The notes below the pieces were generated by a model. The model saw only the letters and a list, made by a program, of their open reading frames with translations. It was not told the origin of the DNA and searched no databases. Shown piece after piece: positions 1 through 8,018 of a stretch of DNA of 64,000 nt. The position numbers and the translations under genes are program-made. The DNA is from Peptostreptococcus porci (lineage in GTDB: Bacteria; Bacillota; Clostridia; Peptostreptococcales; Peptostreptococcaceae): positions 62,001 through 126,000 of the forward strand of contig NZ_VUNE01000002.1 in the NCBI RefSeq assembly GCF_009695815.1, in the 5' to 3' direction. The first letter of the stretch is position 1. Each line of letters begins with the position of its first letter.

Positions 1-1515
1 GATTATTCAGAAATGGATGATTTTGATGTATCTAGTATGAATCTTATAATTCCATTAAATTCAAAAGTATCATGGAATTTAAATACTACATCTCATGCAT
101 TAATTGCTGGCGGTACTGGTAAAGGTAAAACGTATTTAATTTACCATATAATACATTGTTTGTTAATTCAGAATACTGAGTTATATATTTTTGACCCTAA
201 AAATACTAAACTAGGTACACTGAATCATATTAATAATAAAATTAATTGTTATTCTAATTCAAATACAATTAATTCTGATATATTTAAAGTATTAAGATAT
301 CTTGAAGGTGAAATTTTGAAACGTTCAGACTTGCTATCGAAATTGAATATTAGCAATCCTCGTAATTTGAATGGTGTAGAATTTGACTACAGAGATTTGA
401 AATTGAATCCTATAGTATTAATTATTGATGAGTTGAAATCGCTTAAAATAGGGCTGAAAGACGCTAGGAAGGATTTTGAAGACAAGCTATTAAGGATTGT
501 AATGTTGGGTCGACAATTAGGCATATTTGTCATTTTGGCTACTCAGAAAGTAAATGTAGATACGATTAGTAGTGATATTAAGGTTAATTGTAGTGCATTA
601 TTTACTGTAGGTAATATGGATTCAATTTCATTAGTTCAAATTTTCGGTTCAACTGATGGAGTTGAGAAAATATCAAGGTCAGAAATTGGAGTGGGATATT
701 TGTCATTTGATGGTGATGAAGTGATTAGAGTGGAGTATCCATTGATTAATGATATCGGCAATTTTGAGAATTGTACTTTAGCCGAAAAAGTGATTAAGCT
801 TAAGAGAAGAAAATTATATTATCAGAAACAGCGTCACGAGCTTAGAAGATTAATAGATATTAATCTTAATGGAGATTGTTCTTTCGTAACACTAACTTTT
901 AGAGAACATATTGAAGATATTGAATATGCTAACATTGAGTTTAATAAGTTTATCAAAAGGCTTAAATATCACTTAGAGAAGTTAGATTCTGCTTTTGAAT
1001 TGAAGTATCTTGCTGTTAACGAGAGAACTAAAAAAAATCGTGTTCATTATCATATTGTGTTTTTTGATTTTCCATATATTAAAAAGAGTGTTTTTGAAAA
1101 AATTTGGGGATACGGTTTTATTGATATACGATTGATTAGAGAAAATATGAAAACAAAAGATGGTGAACTTGTTCCAAGAACCAATGTTGCTTTATATGTC
1201 TCTAAGTATTTTGCTAAGCAATATGAACTTGCAAATATCGATTTACAGACTGGCAAAATTAATAATGATAGTTATAAGAAAAAGGCTTTTTTTAAATCAG
1301 TTAATTTAGAAAAAGTTGTATACGAAAAACAGTATTATTCTGATGATGTTTTATCTTCTATTATGGAAAAGATGAAAGAAAAAGCTGTACATAAAGCTAA
1401 TTATACTAGATTAATTGCAGGCCCTGAATACGAAAAATTTAAGGAGTTAGTTCCATCAGGAGTAAGTTATTTTGTTTTATCGAAAAAGGATTTTATAGAA
1501 CTTTTTAAAGAATGA
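1..1515 (+). CDS. FtsK-type DNA translocase fused to HUH rolling-circle replication initiator (5' end possibly outside window)
   Basis: Residues are numbered from the first in-window ATG at 13; the frame is open to base 1, so the true start may lie upstream. Residues 1-265 look like an FtsK/SpoIIIE motor: Walker A GGTGKGKT (33-40), Walker B VLIIDE (135-140), and the 'GIFVILATQ' segment (170-178) typical of that family. Residues 285-410 look like a G2P/ORF2-type replication domain: FVTLTF (291-296), the HUH motif in VHYHIVF (His345, His347) and a candidate nucleophile in YVSKYF (Tyr395 or Tyr399). FtsK-like motors and HUH nickases are normally separate proteins in Gram-positive integrative elements and rolling-circle replicons. 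One chain could therefore nick and move element DNA (inference). Domain calls are strong; the element type is uncertain. Confidence 0.8.
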   Translation, partial: DYSEMDDFDVSSMNLIIPLNSKVSWNLNTTSHALIAGGTGKGKTYLIYHIIHCLLIQNTELYIFDPKNTKLGTLNHINNKINCYSNSNTINSDIFKVLRYLEGEILKRSDLLSKLNISNPRNLNGVEFDYRDLKLNPIVLIIDELKSLKIGLKDARKDFEDKLLRIVMLGRQLGIFVILATQKVNVDTISSDIKVNCSALFTVGNMDSISLVQIFGSTDGVEKISRSEIGVGYLSFDGDEVIRVEYPLINDIGNFENCTLAEKVIKLKRRKLYYQKQRHELRRLIDINLNGDCSFVTLTFREHIEDIEYANIEFNKFIKRLKYHLEKLDSAFELKYLAVNERTKKNRVHYHIVFFDFPYIKKSVFEKIWGYGFIDIRLIRENMKTKDGELVPRTNVALYVSKYFAKQYELANIDLQTGKINNDSYKKKAFFKSVNLEKVVYEKQYYSDDVLSSIMEKMKEKAVHKANYTRLIAGPEYEKFKELVPSGVSYFVLSKKDFIELFKE

Positions 1516-1698
1516 TTTTTTATTTTTTAGAGTTGTATAATATATGAATAATGTATATTTATATAGAATTAAACCTTTGGCAAAAAGTAATTTACTATAT
1601 TTGTTATATTATTTATTAAAAACGATATAACATTAATTATTGTATTATTTTTTTGATATAAAAAATAATACAATAATTTTCCGATGATATCTTTTATT

Positions 1699-2097
1699 TT
1701 ATTTAAGTTTAGTCAAGAATGTAAATTCTTTATTTTTTTCTTCAATTTTTGTTAGAAATTTTTTAGTGAAATCTAAATTATATTTATCTTTATTTAAATA
1801 GGATATTCCTTCTAAAAAATTGTCATTAATTGAAATTATTTTTATTAGTTTTTCATGGATATCTTCTATATTAGGTATTATACCTTTTGATATAAATTCT
1901 TTTTGATATCCTCCTAATAGTTCAACGAAAATTTTTTCATATGTTTTAATATCTAATGCTTTATCTAAGAAAATAAAATTTATATCGTAAATCATATCTT
2001 CATGATTTTTTTTAATTATTTCTAATAATAGATTTGTTATACAACTTAATTCTAGATCAGAATTTAACTTTTCTATATCATTATTATTTAAATCCAT
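1699..2097 (-). CDS. Hypothetical 132-aa protein, possible partner of the upstream exported peptide
   Basis: I do not recognise this family. The product is predicted to be soluble and helical, with no signal peptide or membrane segment; Asp, Glu and Lys are abundant. A ribosome binding site (CGGAG) lies about 6 nt before the ATG. The gene starts 20 bp after the stop codon of the frame-disrupted exported-peptide gene at 2118-2550, so the two probably form one transcript. A small secreted basic peptide followed by a cytoplasmic protein resembles bacteriocin/immunity gene order, but nothing in the sequence proves that role. Base composition is very AT-rich, like the flanking mobile-element genes. 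Confidence 0.6.
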   Translation of the reverse strand: MDLNNNDIEKLNSDLELSCITNLLLEIIKKNHEDMIYDINFIFLDKALDIKTYEKIFVELLGGYQKEFISKGIIPNIEDIHEKLIKIISINDNFLEGISYLNKDKYNLDFTKKFLTKIEEKNKEFTFLTKLK

Positions 2098-2117
2098 GCT
2101 ATTACTCCGTTTCTAAA

Positions 2118-2550
2118 TTAAATAGGTGCAACGATTTCTATAGCTATCATTATCCAATATGTAATAGTTTTTGAACCTGTAGCTTTTAATATGGCGCTAT
2201 TTAATCTACCATATGTAATTTTATCAAATTTTTCAAGTGCTCTTAATGCTGGTTTTATATCATATATTACATTACCAACTTTTACAGCTGCTTTTCGTCC
2301 AAAATTTTTTCCTACAATATTAGTAATTGTTGTTGTGTTTTTAATAATCCATTTAATAGCTTTTTTTGAAATATATTTTGGTGCAGATTTTGGCTGTATT
2401 TCATTGAAATTGTGTTTATTTATTGTATTTTCAATGAGATAATTTTTTCCATATTTACATATTGTTTGTCATCGCTATAGAACGCTTCAGATACAATTAC
2501 TGTTTGAAATCCAATTATAAGTGCCAGTATTAATGGTATTATTTTTTCAT
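2118..2550 (-). pseudogene. Small exported basic peptide gene broken by two single-base deletions in A6 tracts
   Basis: On the minus strand a strong site AAAGGAG precedes an ATG at 2550. A signal peptide follows (KKIIPLILALIIGFQTVIVSEAFYS), but in the frame one base off from the ATG. A second shift near 2443-2448 moves reading into a frame that stays open to the TAA at 2118-2120. Adding one A to each A6 tract (2542-2547 and 2443-2448) gives one continuous product: a signal peptide, then about 115 residues rich in Lys and Ile, with segments such as SKKAIKWIIKN and a hydrophobic end (WIMIAIEIVAPI). Homopolymer sequencing error, phase variation and true decay are all possible. I do not recognise the family; the size, export signal and basic character suit a bacteriocin-like peptide. 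Confidence 0.55.
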
Positions 2551-2614
2551 TTTTTTCTCCTTTTTTACAATTTTTATTAATCTTGATTTTAAAATAACAA
2601 AAAATAATTATCAT

Positions 2615-2799
2615 GTCAATATGAAATTACATATATTTTCTGATTTTTTTTATATAACTCTAGATATTATATTGGTTGTATATTATATTGATTGTTATAA
2701 ATGTATACTTGTATTTTAAAATTAAAATAGCCATAATTAAGTTATATACTTATTTTTAAGTGTATTATTATATTAATATTTTAAAAGGAGTATAAAATT
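2615..2799. promoter_or_regulatory. Divergent AT-rich promoter region
   Basis: This intergenic stretch separates the minus-strand peptide operon from the plus-strand HTH gene at 2800. It is extremely AT-rich with several TATATT/TATAAT-like hexamers on both strands, so individual promoters cannot be assigned with confidence. The plus-strand ribosome binding site AAAAGGAG is at about 2782-2789. Confidence 0.3.
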
Positions 2800-3225
2800 A
2801 TGGATTATTTTTCAATTTTAGAAATAAGTAAGAAGTTAGGTATAACAAAGAGTAAGATATATTACAAGTTACGTTCTGATGAAAACTTTAAACTTTTATT
2901 TACAAAAGATTTAAAATCAGATTCTTATGTTGCACACAAAGATAATATTGAAAGTATTGGTAAATACTTTAATATAGTATTGGAAAAGTTTGAAACAGTT
3001 ATGAAAAATAATTCTATTGATGATGATATTTTGTTAAAAAGTAAAAATGATATCATTACTGTATTGAAAGAGGAAATAGATGTTTTAAAATTGCAGCTTG
3101 CCGAAAAAGATTCTCAGATAAGTAAGTTATTACAGATAAATCAAAATAATCAGGTGCTTTTACTCGAGGATTCTAAAATTAAGAGTAAATCTTTTTGGTT
3201 TAGGATAAGGGATTTTTTTAAATAA
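2800..3225 (+). CDS. HTH and coiled-coil protein, DUF536/plasmid replication-associated type
   Basis: The product has 141 residues. Residues 1-60 resemble an N-terminal DNA-binding HTH (SILEISKKLGITKSKIYYKL). Residues about 80-118 form a predicted coiled coil with heptad leucines (IDVLKLQLAEKDSQISKLL), followed by a short basic tail ending WFRIRDFFK. This order is typical of DUF536-like proteins carried next to Rep genes on Gram-positive plasmids and integrated elements, where their role is poorly defined. The start is set by AAAAGGAG about 11 nt upstream. Its position between a full-length and a decayed copy of the Rep-fusion tail supports membership of the mobile element. Confidence 0.6.
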   Translation: MDYFSILEISKKLGITKSKIYYKLRSDENFKLLFTKDLKSDSYVAHKDNIESIGKYFNIVLEKFETVMKNNSIDDDILLKSKNDIITVLKEEIDVLKLQLAEKDSQISKLLQINQNNQVLLLEDSKIKSKSFWFRIRDFFK

Positions 3226-3275
3226 ACAAGATAGCATTCTACATATATATGATTTAAATATTGTTTTGGATGGAA

Positions 3276-3414
3276 TTGAACTGGATCTGATATTGATATG
3301 CAAAATGGTGAACTGAAAAATGATAATTATAAGAAAACAGGAGAGTTGTTACCTTCTGGAGTAAGTTATTTTGTAATTTCTAAAACTGATTTTGTTGAAC
3401 TTTTTAAAGAATAA
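3276..3414 (+). pseudogene. Decayed second copy of the FtsK-HUH fusion gene tail
   Basis: From about 3291 the plus strand reads DIDMQNGELKNDNYKK, closely matching NIDLQTGKINNDSYKK of the gene at 1-1515. It then jumps to GELLPSGVSYFVISKTDFVE and the ending LFKE-stop, matching KELVPSGVSYFVLSKKDFIE and LFKE of the same gene. The roughly 65 residues between these blocks in the intact copy are missing, and the reading frame is lost upstream of about 3290. This is therefore an internally deleted remnant of a related gene rather than a short real gene. It shows that a second, divergent copy of the element was once present here. Confidence 0.75.
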
Positions 3415-3493
3415 TTTTATATGTTTAATGAAATTTGTGTTATAATAATATTAGCTAAATAGTGATTAGGTGTATAACGTTAGGTATATCACC

Positions 3494-3527
3494 AAAACCC
3501 CCAGTAATTGCAGTTACTGGGGGTTTT
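3494..3527 (+). terminator. Strong intrinsic terminator at the element boundary
   Basis: A 14-bp stem (AAAACCCCCAGTAA with TTACTGGGGGTTTT) encloses a 6-nt loop and is followed by TTTTTAAG. The A-run before and T-run after make it plausible on both strands. It lies 80 bp after the decayed Rep-fusion tail and marks the end of the element-like region. Confidence 0.8.
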
Positions 3528-3544
3528 TAAGTTTTTAAAGAAAA

Positions 3545-3750
3545 AACCTTAAACTTTTAGGCTAGTTGTCTAAATAACTACCTAACTTCCTGCGATCTGA
3601 GATTTTTAGAATTTGCAATGTTTCTTATTTTACCTTTCAAACTTTCTGAACTTATCTTTTATAGCAAGATATGCCTTTTGATGCCTATCTCTTCTGCCTG
3701 TTTATTCGTAATAATATTACTCTCTAAAAAGAATTTTCTAAAGTATCCAT
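3545..3750 (-). pseudogene. Collapsed AbiE (type IV toxin-antitoxin) remnant: AbiEi start joined to AbiEii start
   Basis: Reading the minus strand from an ATG at 3750 (preceded by AAGGTGATAG) gives MDTLENSF, then after a one-base shift LESNIITNKQAEEIGIKRH. This resembles the N-terminal winged-helix segment of AbiEi-type antitoxins. After a stop the frame continues SESLKGKIRNIANSKNLRSQ, matching the usual start of AbiEii nucleotidyltransferase toxins (ESLKGKIRN-A-KEKNLS-QEV). Most of both genes is gone and stops interrupt what remains. The assignment rests on motif recall rather than alignment. It is a dead locus: neither the antitoxin body nor the toxin nucleotidyltransferase motif survives. 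Confidence 0.55.
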
Positions 3751-3879
3751 TCTATCACCTTCTTTACATTTACGCTTTTATAATAGATTATTAAAGAGTA
3801 TTTGTAAGAGAATATCTACCAATTCGTCCTTAATGAAAAAGAGATAACATTTCTGCTATCTCTGATTCCTAAAATCATA

Positions 3880-4022
3880 TTTTCAGTCTTTACTTATCAC
3901 TTTTTTTGTGGCATTTATTTTACTATCTGCATAAATCACTCCCCAACTATATTTATGACTTAAGCTTTTTCTAATACAAGTTGCTAAAAATAATTGATTT
4001 ACTTTATCAGCTTTATCTTCCC
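3880..4022 (-). pseudogene. Unidentified gene tail (about 47 codons, no start)
   Basis: On the minus strand an open stretch from about 4019 reads EDKADKVNQLFLATCIRKSL and then SWGVIYADSKINATKKVISK before a TGA near 3886-3888. It has no start codon and an in-frame stop just upstream. Its codon use looks coding, so I read it as the 3' remainder of a lost gene; the family is not recognised. Together with the AbiE remnant it fills the otherwise gene-free 3415-4026 stretch. Confidence 0.3.
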
Positions 4023-4026
4023 ATTT

Positions 4027-5391
4027 TTAAGCCTTTGTTTTTGACAAAAGAATTATAGTCTCACAGTGTGGTGTTGACGGAAATAAATCCATAAGCTTCA
4101 TCTTCTCAACCTTATATCCTCTGCTCTCAAACTCCACCAAATTATCAACTAATGATCTTGGATTGCAGCTCACATACACAATCTCCTTAGCTCCAAAATC
4201 TGATATATCCTTTACTCCATTACCCAAAATACCTGCTCTAGGAGGATCCACAATTATCAAATCTGGTTTTTCTGGCAGCTCACTTACTATTTTCGATACA
4301 TCTCCTGCAATAAAGCTACAGTTTTCAATATTATTGAGTTTTGTATTTTCATTTGCTGCTTGTACGGCTTCTTCTACTATTTCGATTCCATACACCTTTT
4401 TTGCAGTTTTGGACATCATCTGACCAATTGTTCCTGTTCCACTATACAAGTCAAATACAACTTTTCCGTCACCAGTATCTCCAGCAAAATTTCTAGCTAT
4501 TTCATACAATTTTTCAGCACCTTTTGTATTTGTCTGGAAAAAAGAAAAAGGTGATACTTTAAAACTCAGCCCTAGAATTTTTTCAGTATAATAGTCTTGT
4601 CCAAACAATACATTTAGCCTATCACACTGAACAGCATCTGCAAGTCCATCGTTTATAGTGTGTAATATGCTTACAATATTACCTTTTAAATCTAAATCTA
4701 GTAGCATATTTTTATATTCTTCCATATCGAAATCTAACTGCGATGATGTAACTATATTTATCATCAGCTCACCAGTATTTTCACCTTTCCTCACAACAAG
4801 GTGTCTCAAATATCCTTGATGATTGAACCCTCTATAGTAAGGTATTTTTCTCACATCAAAAAAATCTCTGGTGCTTGCCATTATAGATACAAAATCAGAA
4901 TCTACAAGCCTACAATCATCAACTGTTACAATATCAATAAATCTACCCACTTTGTGCATCCCAAGTGATAATGGTCCATCTTTAAACTCATCACCAAATG
5001 TAAATTCCATCTTGTTTCTATATCCAAAAACATTTGGACTTGATTCTATTCCCAAATACTGGAAACCAGTTATATTCTTCTCTTCAAATAATGCAAGCAC
5101 CTGTTTTTCTTTAAGTCTTAGCTGCTGCTCGTATTCAAGTGACAGTATGCTACATCCACCACATTGTCTAAAATGCCTACAAGTCTCTGCCGTTTCAAGA
5201 CTCGATGGCTCGATAAGCTCTAGCATTTTGACTTCGGCACTATCTGATCTAGATTTTTTTACTACTGCTCTAACTTTTTGACCAGTAATCCCACCCTTCA
5301 TCTTTATTCTTTTTCCATCAAATTGTGAACGGGTCACACCGCCAAATTCCATCTTTCCTACTTCAAATTCTATTATATCTTTTCTCTTCAT
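4027..5391 (-). CDS. rlmD: 23S rRNA (uracil-5)-methyltransferase, RlmD/TrmA superfamily
   Basis: The 454-aa product transfers a methyl group from SAM to C5 of a uridine in RNA. Features run in family order: an N-terminal TRAM-like segment (1-60), iron-sulfur cysteines C71, C77 and C80 in CRHFRQCGGC, a SAM site DLYSGTGTIG, the DPPRAG motif, and the catalytic cysteine C409 in VSCNPRS. The C-terminus LFPSTPHCETI is characteristic. Length matches Firmicutes RlmCD/RlmD-like enzymes; which uridines are modified (U747, U1939 or both) cannot be told here. The start is supported by AAGGA 6 nt upstream. It follows rsuA on the same strand after 132 bp and is probably weakly coupled to it. Confidence 0.9.
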   Translation of the reverse strand: MKRKDIIEFEVGKMEFGGVTRSQFDGKRIKMKGGITGQKVRAVVKKSRSDSAEVKMLELIEPSSLETAETCRHFRQCGGCSILSLEYEQQLRLKEKQVLALFEEKNITGFQYLGIESSPNVFGYRNKMEFTFGDEFKDGPLSLGMHKVGRFIDIVTVDDCRLVDSDFVSIMASTRDFFDVRKIPYYRGFNHQGYLRHLVVRKGENTGELMINIVTSSQLDFDMEEYKNMLLDLDLKGNIVSILHTINDGLADAVQCDRLNVLFGQDYYTEKILGLSFKVSPFSFFQTNTKGAEKLYEIARNFAGDTGDGKVVFDLYSGTGTIGQMMSKTAKKVYGIEIVEEAVQAANENTKLNNIENCSFIAGDVSKIVSELPEKPDLIIVDPPRAGILGNGVKDISDFGAKEIVYVSCNPRSLVDNLVEFESRGYKVEKMKLMDLFPSTPHCETIILLSKTKA

Positions 5392-5451
5392 ATATTATCC
5401 TTACTTATAAATTTTTCGATATATTACTCAAAAATTGTTTAATTTTTCTTG

Positions 5452-5560
5452 TGACTTTTCTATTTCCTTAACTAAAATTTTCAATTTATTTTTTTGACTT
5501 TTCTATTTCTTTAACGAAGATTTTCATCTTATTTCTTCTAGCTTTTCTATTTCTTCTTTT
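5452..5560. repeat. 43-44-bp imperfect tandem repeat overlapping the rsuA 3' end
   Basis: The motif TGACTTTTCTATTTC-TTAAC occurs at 5452 and 5495 with matching flanks (ATTTTCA). A third related copy (AGCTTTTCTATTTC) begins at about 5540, inside the last codons of rsuA. On the minus strand the noncoding copies still resemble the gene's C-terminal coding sequence (KEIEK). This looks like tandem duplication of the gene tail followed by drift. Confidence 0.55.
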
Positions 5561-6225
5561 GTTAGCTCTCTGTATTCGCCAAGCTCCAAATCTTCATCTA
5601 ATTCCAAATTACCCATTTTTACTCTTTTCAAGTAAGTCACTTTTTTTCCTACTTGCTCAAACATCCTCTTTATCTGATGAAATTTCCCTTCTGTAATTGT
5701 CACAAATGCAGTATCTCCGTTTGGCTCTAACACTGCAGGTTTTGTCAGCTTTTCTTCTCCAATGTCCAACCCCTCTTTAAATTTTTCGACATCTTGTTCC
5801 GTTATTTCTCCATCAACTTCAACATAGTATTTTTTAGGAACGTGCTTCTTCGGTGAGAGTATCCTATGTGCCAATTGTCCATCATTCGTAAGCACCAAAA
5901 GTCCTTCAGTATCTTTATCCAGTCTACCAACTGGAAATGGTTCGAGAATCTGGTACTCCAAATCTATTAAGTCTATTACAGTATCATCATACTTGTCAAA
6001 GGTTGCAGATACTACTCCACTTGGCTTATTCATCATCAGATATATAAACTCCCTGTAGACCACTTCTATGTCATTGAAAACTATTCTATCTTGCTCTGGA
6101 TTTACATGCACATCAGATTTTTTAACCTCTTTATCATTCACAAAAACCAGACCTTGTTTACAATATTTTTTTATTTCACTTCTCGTACCATACCCCATAT
6201 TTCCAAGTAGCTTATCTAATCTCAT
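5524..6225 (-). CDS. rsuA: RsuA/RluB-family rRNA pseudouridine synthase
   Basis: The 233-aa protein isomerises a uridine in rRNA to pseudouridine. An S4 RNA-binding domain occupies residues 1-60 (MRLDKLLGNMGYGTRSEIKK). The catalytic domain has the family signature GRLDKDTEGLLVLTNDG, whose aspartate is the nucleophile, and a C-terminal GKFHQIKRMF segment. The length and the 'LTKEE' tail fit the RsuA (16S U516) branch better than RluB, but the exact target is inferred. The gene lies 14 bp downstream of hslO and is very likely cotranscribed with it. The start has a TAGGAGA-like site just upstream. Confidence 0.88.
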   Translation of the reverse strand: MRLDKLLGNMGYGTRSEIKKYCKQGLVFVNDKEVKKSDVHVNPEQDRIVFNDIEVVYREFIYLMMNKPSGVVSATFDKYDDTVIDLIDLEYQILEPFPVGRLDKDTEGLLVLTNDGQLAHRILSPKKHVPKKYYVEVDGEITEQDVEKFKEGLDIGEEKLTKPAVLEPNGDTAFVTITEGKFHQIKRMFEQVGKKVTYLKRVKMGNLELDEDLELGEYRELTKEEIEKLEEIR

Positions 6226-6239
6226 ACTTTCTCCTATTT

Positions 6240-7115
6240 TTAAAGTTCATTTAGCAGATTTGTCAATTCCTCTTCACTAAATTTATATTTTGTATTGCAA
6301 AATTGACAGCCTACCTCTGCACCTTTATCTTCCTCAATTATCGTCTTTAATTCATTTTTACCAATTGCGACTAATGCCTTTGAAACTCTTTCCTTCGAGC
6401 AATCACACTCGAAACCAACTTCGGTTTTATCTAAAATTATTGGATTCAATCCCTCCAATACTACATTCATGATATCCTCTGGTGTCATACCTTTATCAAG
6501 CATTGTCGTAATTGATTCTAGCTTAGAAATATTTTTTTCTATCTGAGAAATTGTTTCGTCAGTCGCATCTGGCATCATCTGTACTATAAATCCACCTGCC
6601 TGCTCAACCTCATCTGATTTCGTCAAAACACCCAATGCAACTGCCGATGGAGTTTGCTCAGATACAGTGAAGTAATATGTAAAATCCTGTGCTATTTCCC
6701 CACTCACAACATCATATTCGCCATTATATGGTTCCTTTAGCCCCAAATCTTTTATTACTTTTATCGTCCCCTCATTTCCTACCGCTTTGGCTACATTTAA
6801 TTTTCCATTTTCATAATTTTCGACCTCTACATTTGGGTTAGTAACATACCCCTTTGTAATTCCAAAAGCGTTTGATGTCGTTAATATTGTTCCTATCGGT
6901 CCTCCACCTTTAATGATAACTGTAACCTTGTCTGTGCTATTTTTCATCATCAATCCCATCATAGAAGTTGCAGTCAAGGTTCTACCCAATGCAGCTGTGG
7001 CGACTTTTGTCGTATTGTGGTAAGCTCTTGCCTTTTCTACCATATTTCTAGTCGTGCAGAAAAAAGCTCTTGCCTCTTTATTTCCCGTTGTTACTCTTAT
7101 ACAATAATCTTTCAT
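6240..7115 (-). CDS. hslO: Redox-regulated chaperone Hsp33
   Basis: The 291-aa cytoplasmic holdase binds unfolding proteins during oxidative stress. The N-terminal 230 residues show the Hsp33 fold with GLMMKNSTDKVTVIIKGGGPIG. The C-terminal redox switch is present: C237-x-C239 and C270-x-x-C273, four cysteines that bind zinc when reduced. Length matches bacterial Hsp33 (about 290 residues). The start has GGAGA 7 nt upstream. It leads the hslO-rsuA pair, placing a stress chaperone with an RNA modification enzyme. Confidence 0.95.
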   Translation of the reverse strand: MKDYCIRVTTGNKEARAFFCTTRNMVEKARAYHNTTKVATAALGRTLTATSMMGLMMKNSTDKVTVIIKGGGPIGTILTTSNAFGITKGYVTNPNVEVENYENGKLNVAKAVGNEGTIKVIKDLGLKEPYNGEYDVVSGEIAQDFTYYFTVSEQTPSAVALGVLTKSDEVEQAGGFIVQMMPDATDETISQIEKNISKLESITTMLDKGMTPEDIMNVVLEGLNPIILDKTEVGFECDCSKERVSKALVAIGKNELKTIIEEDKGAEVGCQFCNTKYKFSEEELTNLLNEL

Positions 7116-7186
7116 CTATCTTCTCCTAATATACTTTAGTAAAAATACATACTACTATTTTATTTATATTTATTAATATCTTACTA

Positions 7187-7951
7187 TCATTTCTTTGACA
7201 TAAAGAACAATCGCTGAGAATTTTCTTTGGATTTTTCCAGATCGAAATCGCCAAAAACTTCTACATCTCTAAATCCAACTTCTTTTAACAATGTTACCAA
7301 TTCACTTTCCTCATATGCTCTTTGATGATGAACTTCTCTATATCTTTCGTATAGATTATCTTCCTCATCATCTTCAACTTCGACCTTTACAAAGAAATCT
7401 AATTCCATGTCTATCAGATTTGTTTCTTCGTCAAAGTAGTTTGTCCACATATATGACAAGTTTTCCCTAGACTCTCCCATGAAATTATTACCTAAAATAC
7501 TCTTTATTTTGTAATATGAGCTGATATCAAAAATAAATACACCTTCTTTTTTCAATAATTCGTACACTTTTGCAAATACTTTTTTCAAATCATCTATTTC
7601 AGTGATGTAATTAAATCCATCACAGGCACATAGCACACAATCTAAATCGTACAAATCGAAATCTAATTCCACTATATCTTGTTCTAAGAGAACTAAGGGT
7701 ATTCCCATTTCCTCTGATTTTGACAGTGCAACATCTAACATCGAGTACGATATATCCACACCTGCTATGTCATAGCCTTTCCTTGCCAGTGGAATAGTGA
7801 TATTTCCTGTCCCACAAGCTAGTTCAAGAATATTTTTCACACTCGATCCGCTTTTTTTAATAATTTTTTCAATATGGTTTACCCACATTTCATAGTCTAC
7901 ATCATCCATCAAATCATCGTATATATACGCAAAATTTTCGTATTGACTCAT
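7187..7951 (-). CDS. Class I SAM-dependent methyltransferase (YqeM/CmoA-like)
   Basis: The 254-aa product has a classic SAM-binding core: motif I ELACGTGNITIPLARKGYDI (about 43-62) followed by AGVDISYSMLDVA, then VLCACDGFNYI in the position of motif III/IV. The substrate is not evident; similar proteins sit beside ribosome-silencing and tRNA genes in Firmicutes (YqeM). The C-terminal third contains an acidic loop (VEVEDDEEDN). It lies upstream of hslO on the same strand with 71 bp between. The ATG at 7951 has GGAGAAAAAAT upstream. Confidence 0.75.
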   Translation of the reverse strand: MSQYENFAYIYDDLMDDVDYEMWVNHIEKIIKKSGSSVKNILELACGTGNITIPLARKGYDIAGVDISYSMLDVALSKSEEMGIPLVLLEQDIVELDFDLYDLDCVLCACDGFNYITEIDDLKKVFAKVYELLKKEGVFIFDISSYYKIKSILGNNFMGESRENLSYMWTNYFDEETNLIDMELDFFVKVEVEDDEEDNLYERYREVHHQRAYEESELVTLLKEVGFRDVEVFGDFDLEKSKENSQRLFFMSKK

Positions 7952-7984
7952 ATTTTTTCTCCATATTTGATATTACAAAAAAAT

Positions 7985-8011
7985 GGTATAGAGACAAAAT
8001 GCCTCTATACT
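7985..8011 (-). terminator. Intrinsic terminator of the serine dehydratase gene
   Basis: On the minus strand the stem GTATAGAG / CTCTATAC closes a short loop and is followed by a T-run (CCATTTTTTTG). It begins 8 bp after the stop codon of the serine dehydratase gene, separating it from the methyltransferase gene. Confidence 0.75.
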
Positions 8012-8018
8012 CATTAAA

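Noticed and set aside
2191-2442. Plus-strand 83-codon open frame with hydrophobic stretch
   Set aside because: It is the antisense of the frame-disrupted exported peptide gene, which has a signal peptide and ribosome binding site on the minus strand.
3421-3493. dif/Xer-like site at the element boundary (GTGATTAGGTGTATAACGTTAGGTATATCAC)
   Set aside because: Outer GTGAT/ATCAC arms pair but the inner arms do not fit the 11-6-11 Xer pattern; no second copy was found.
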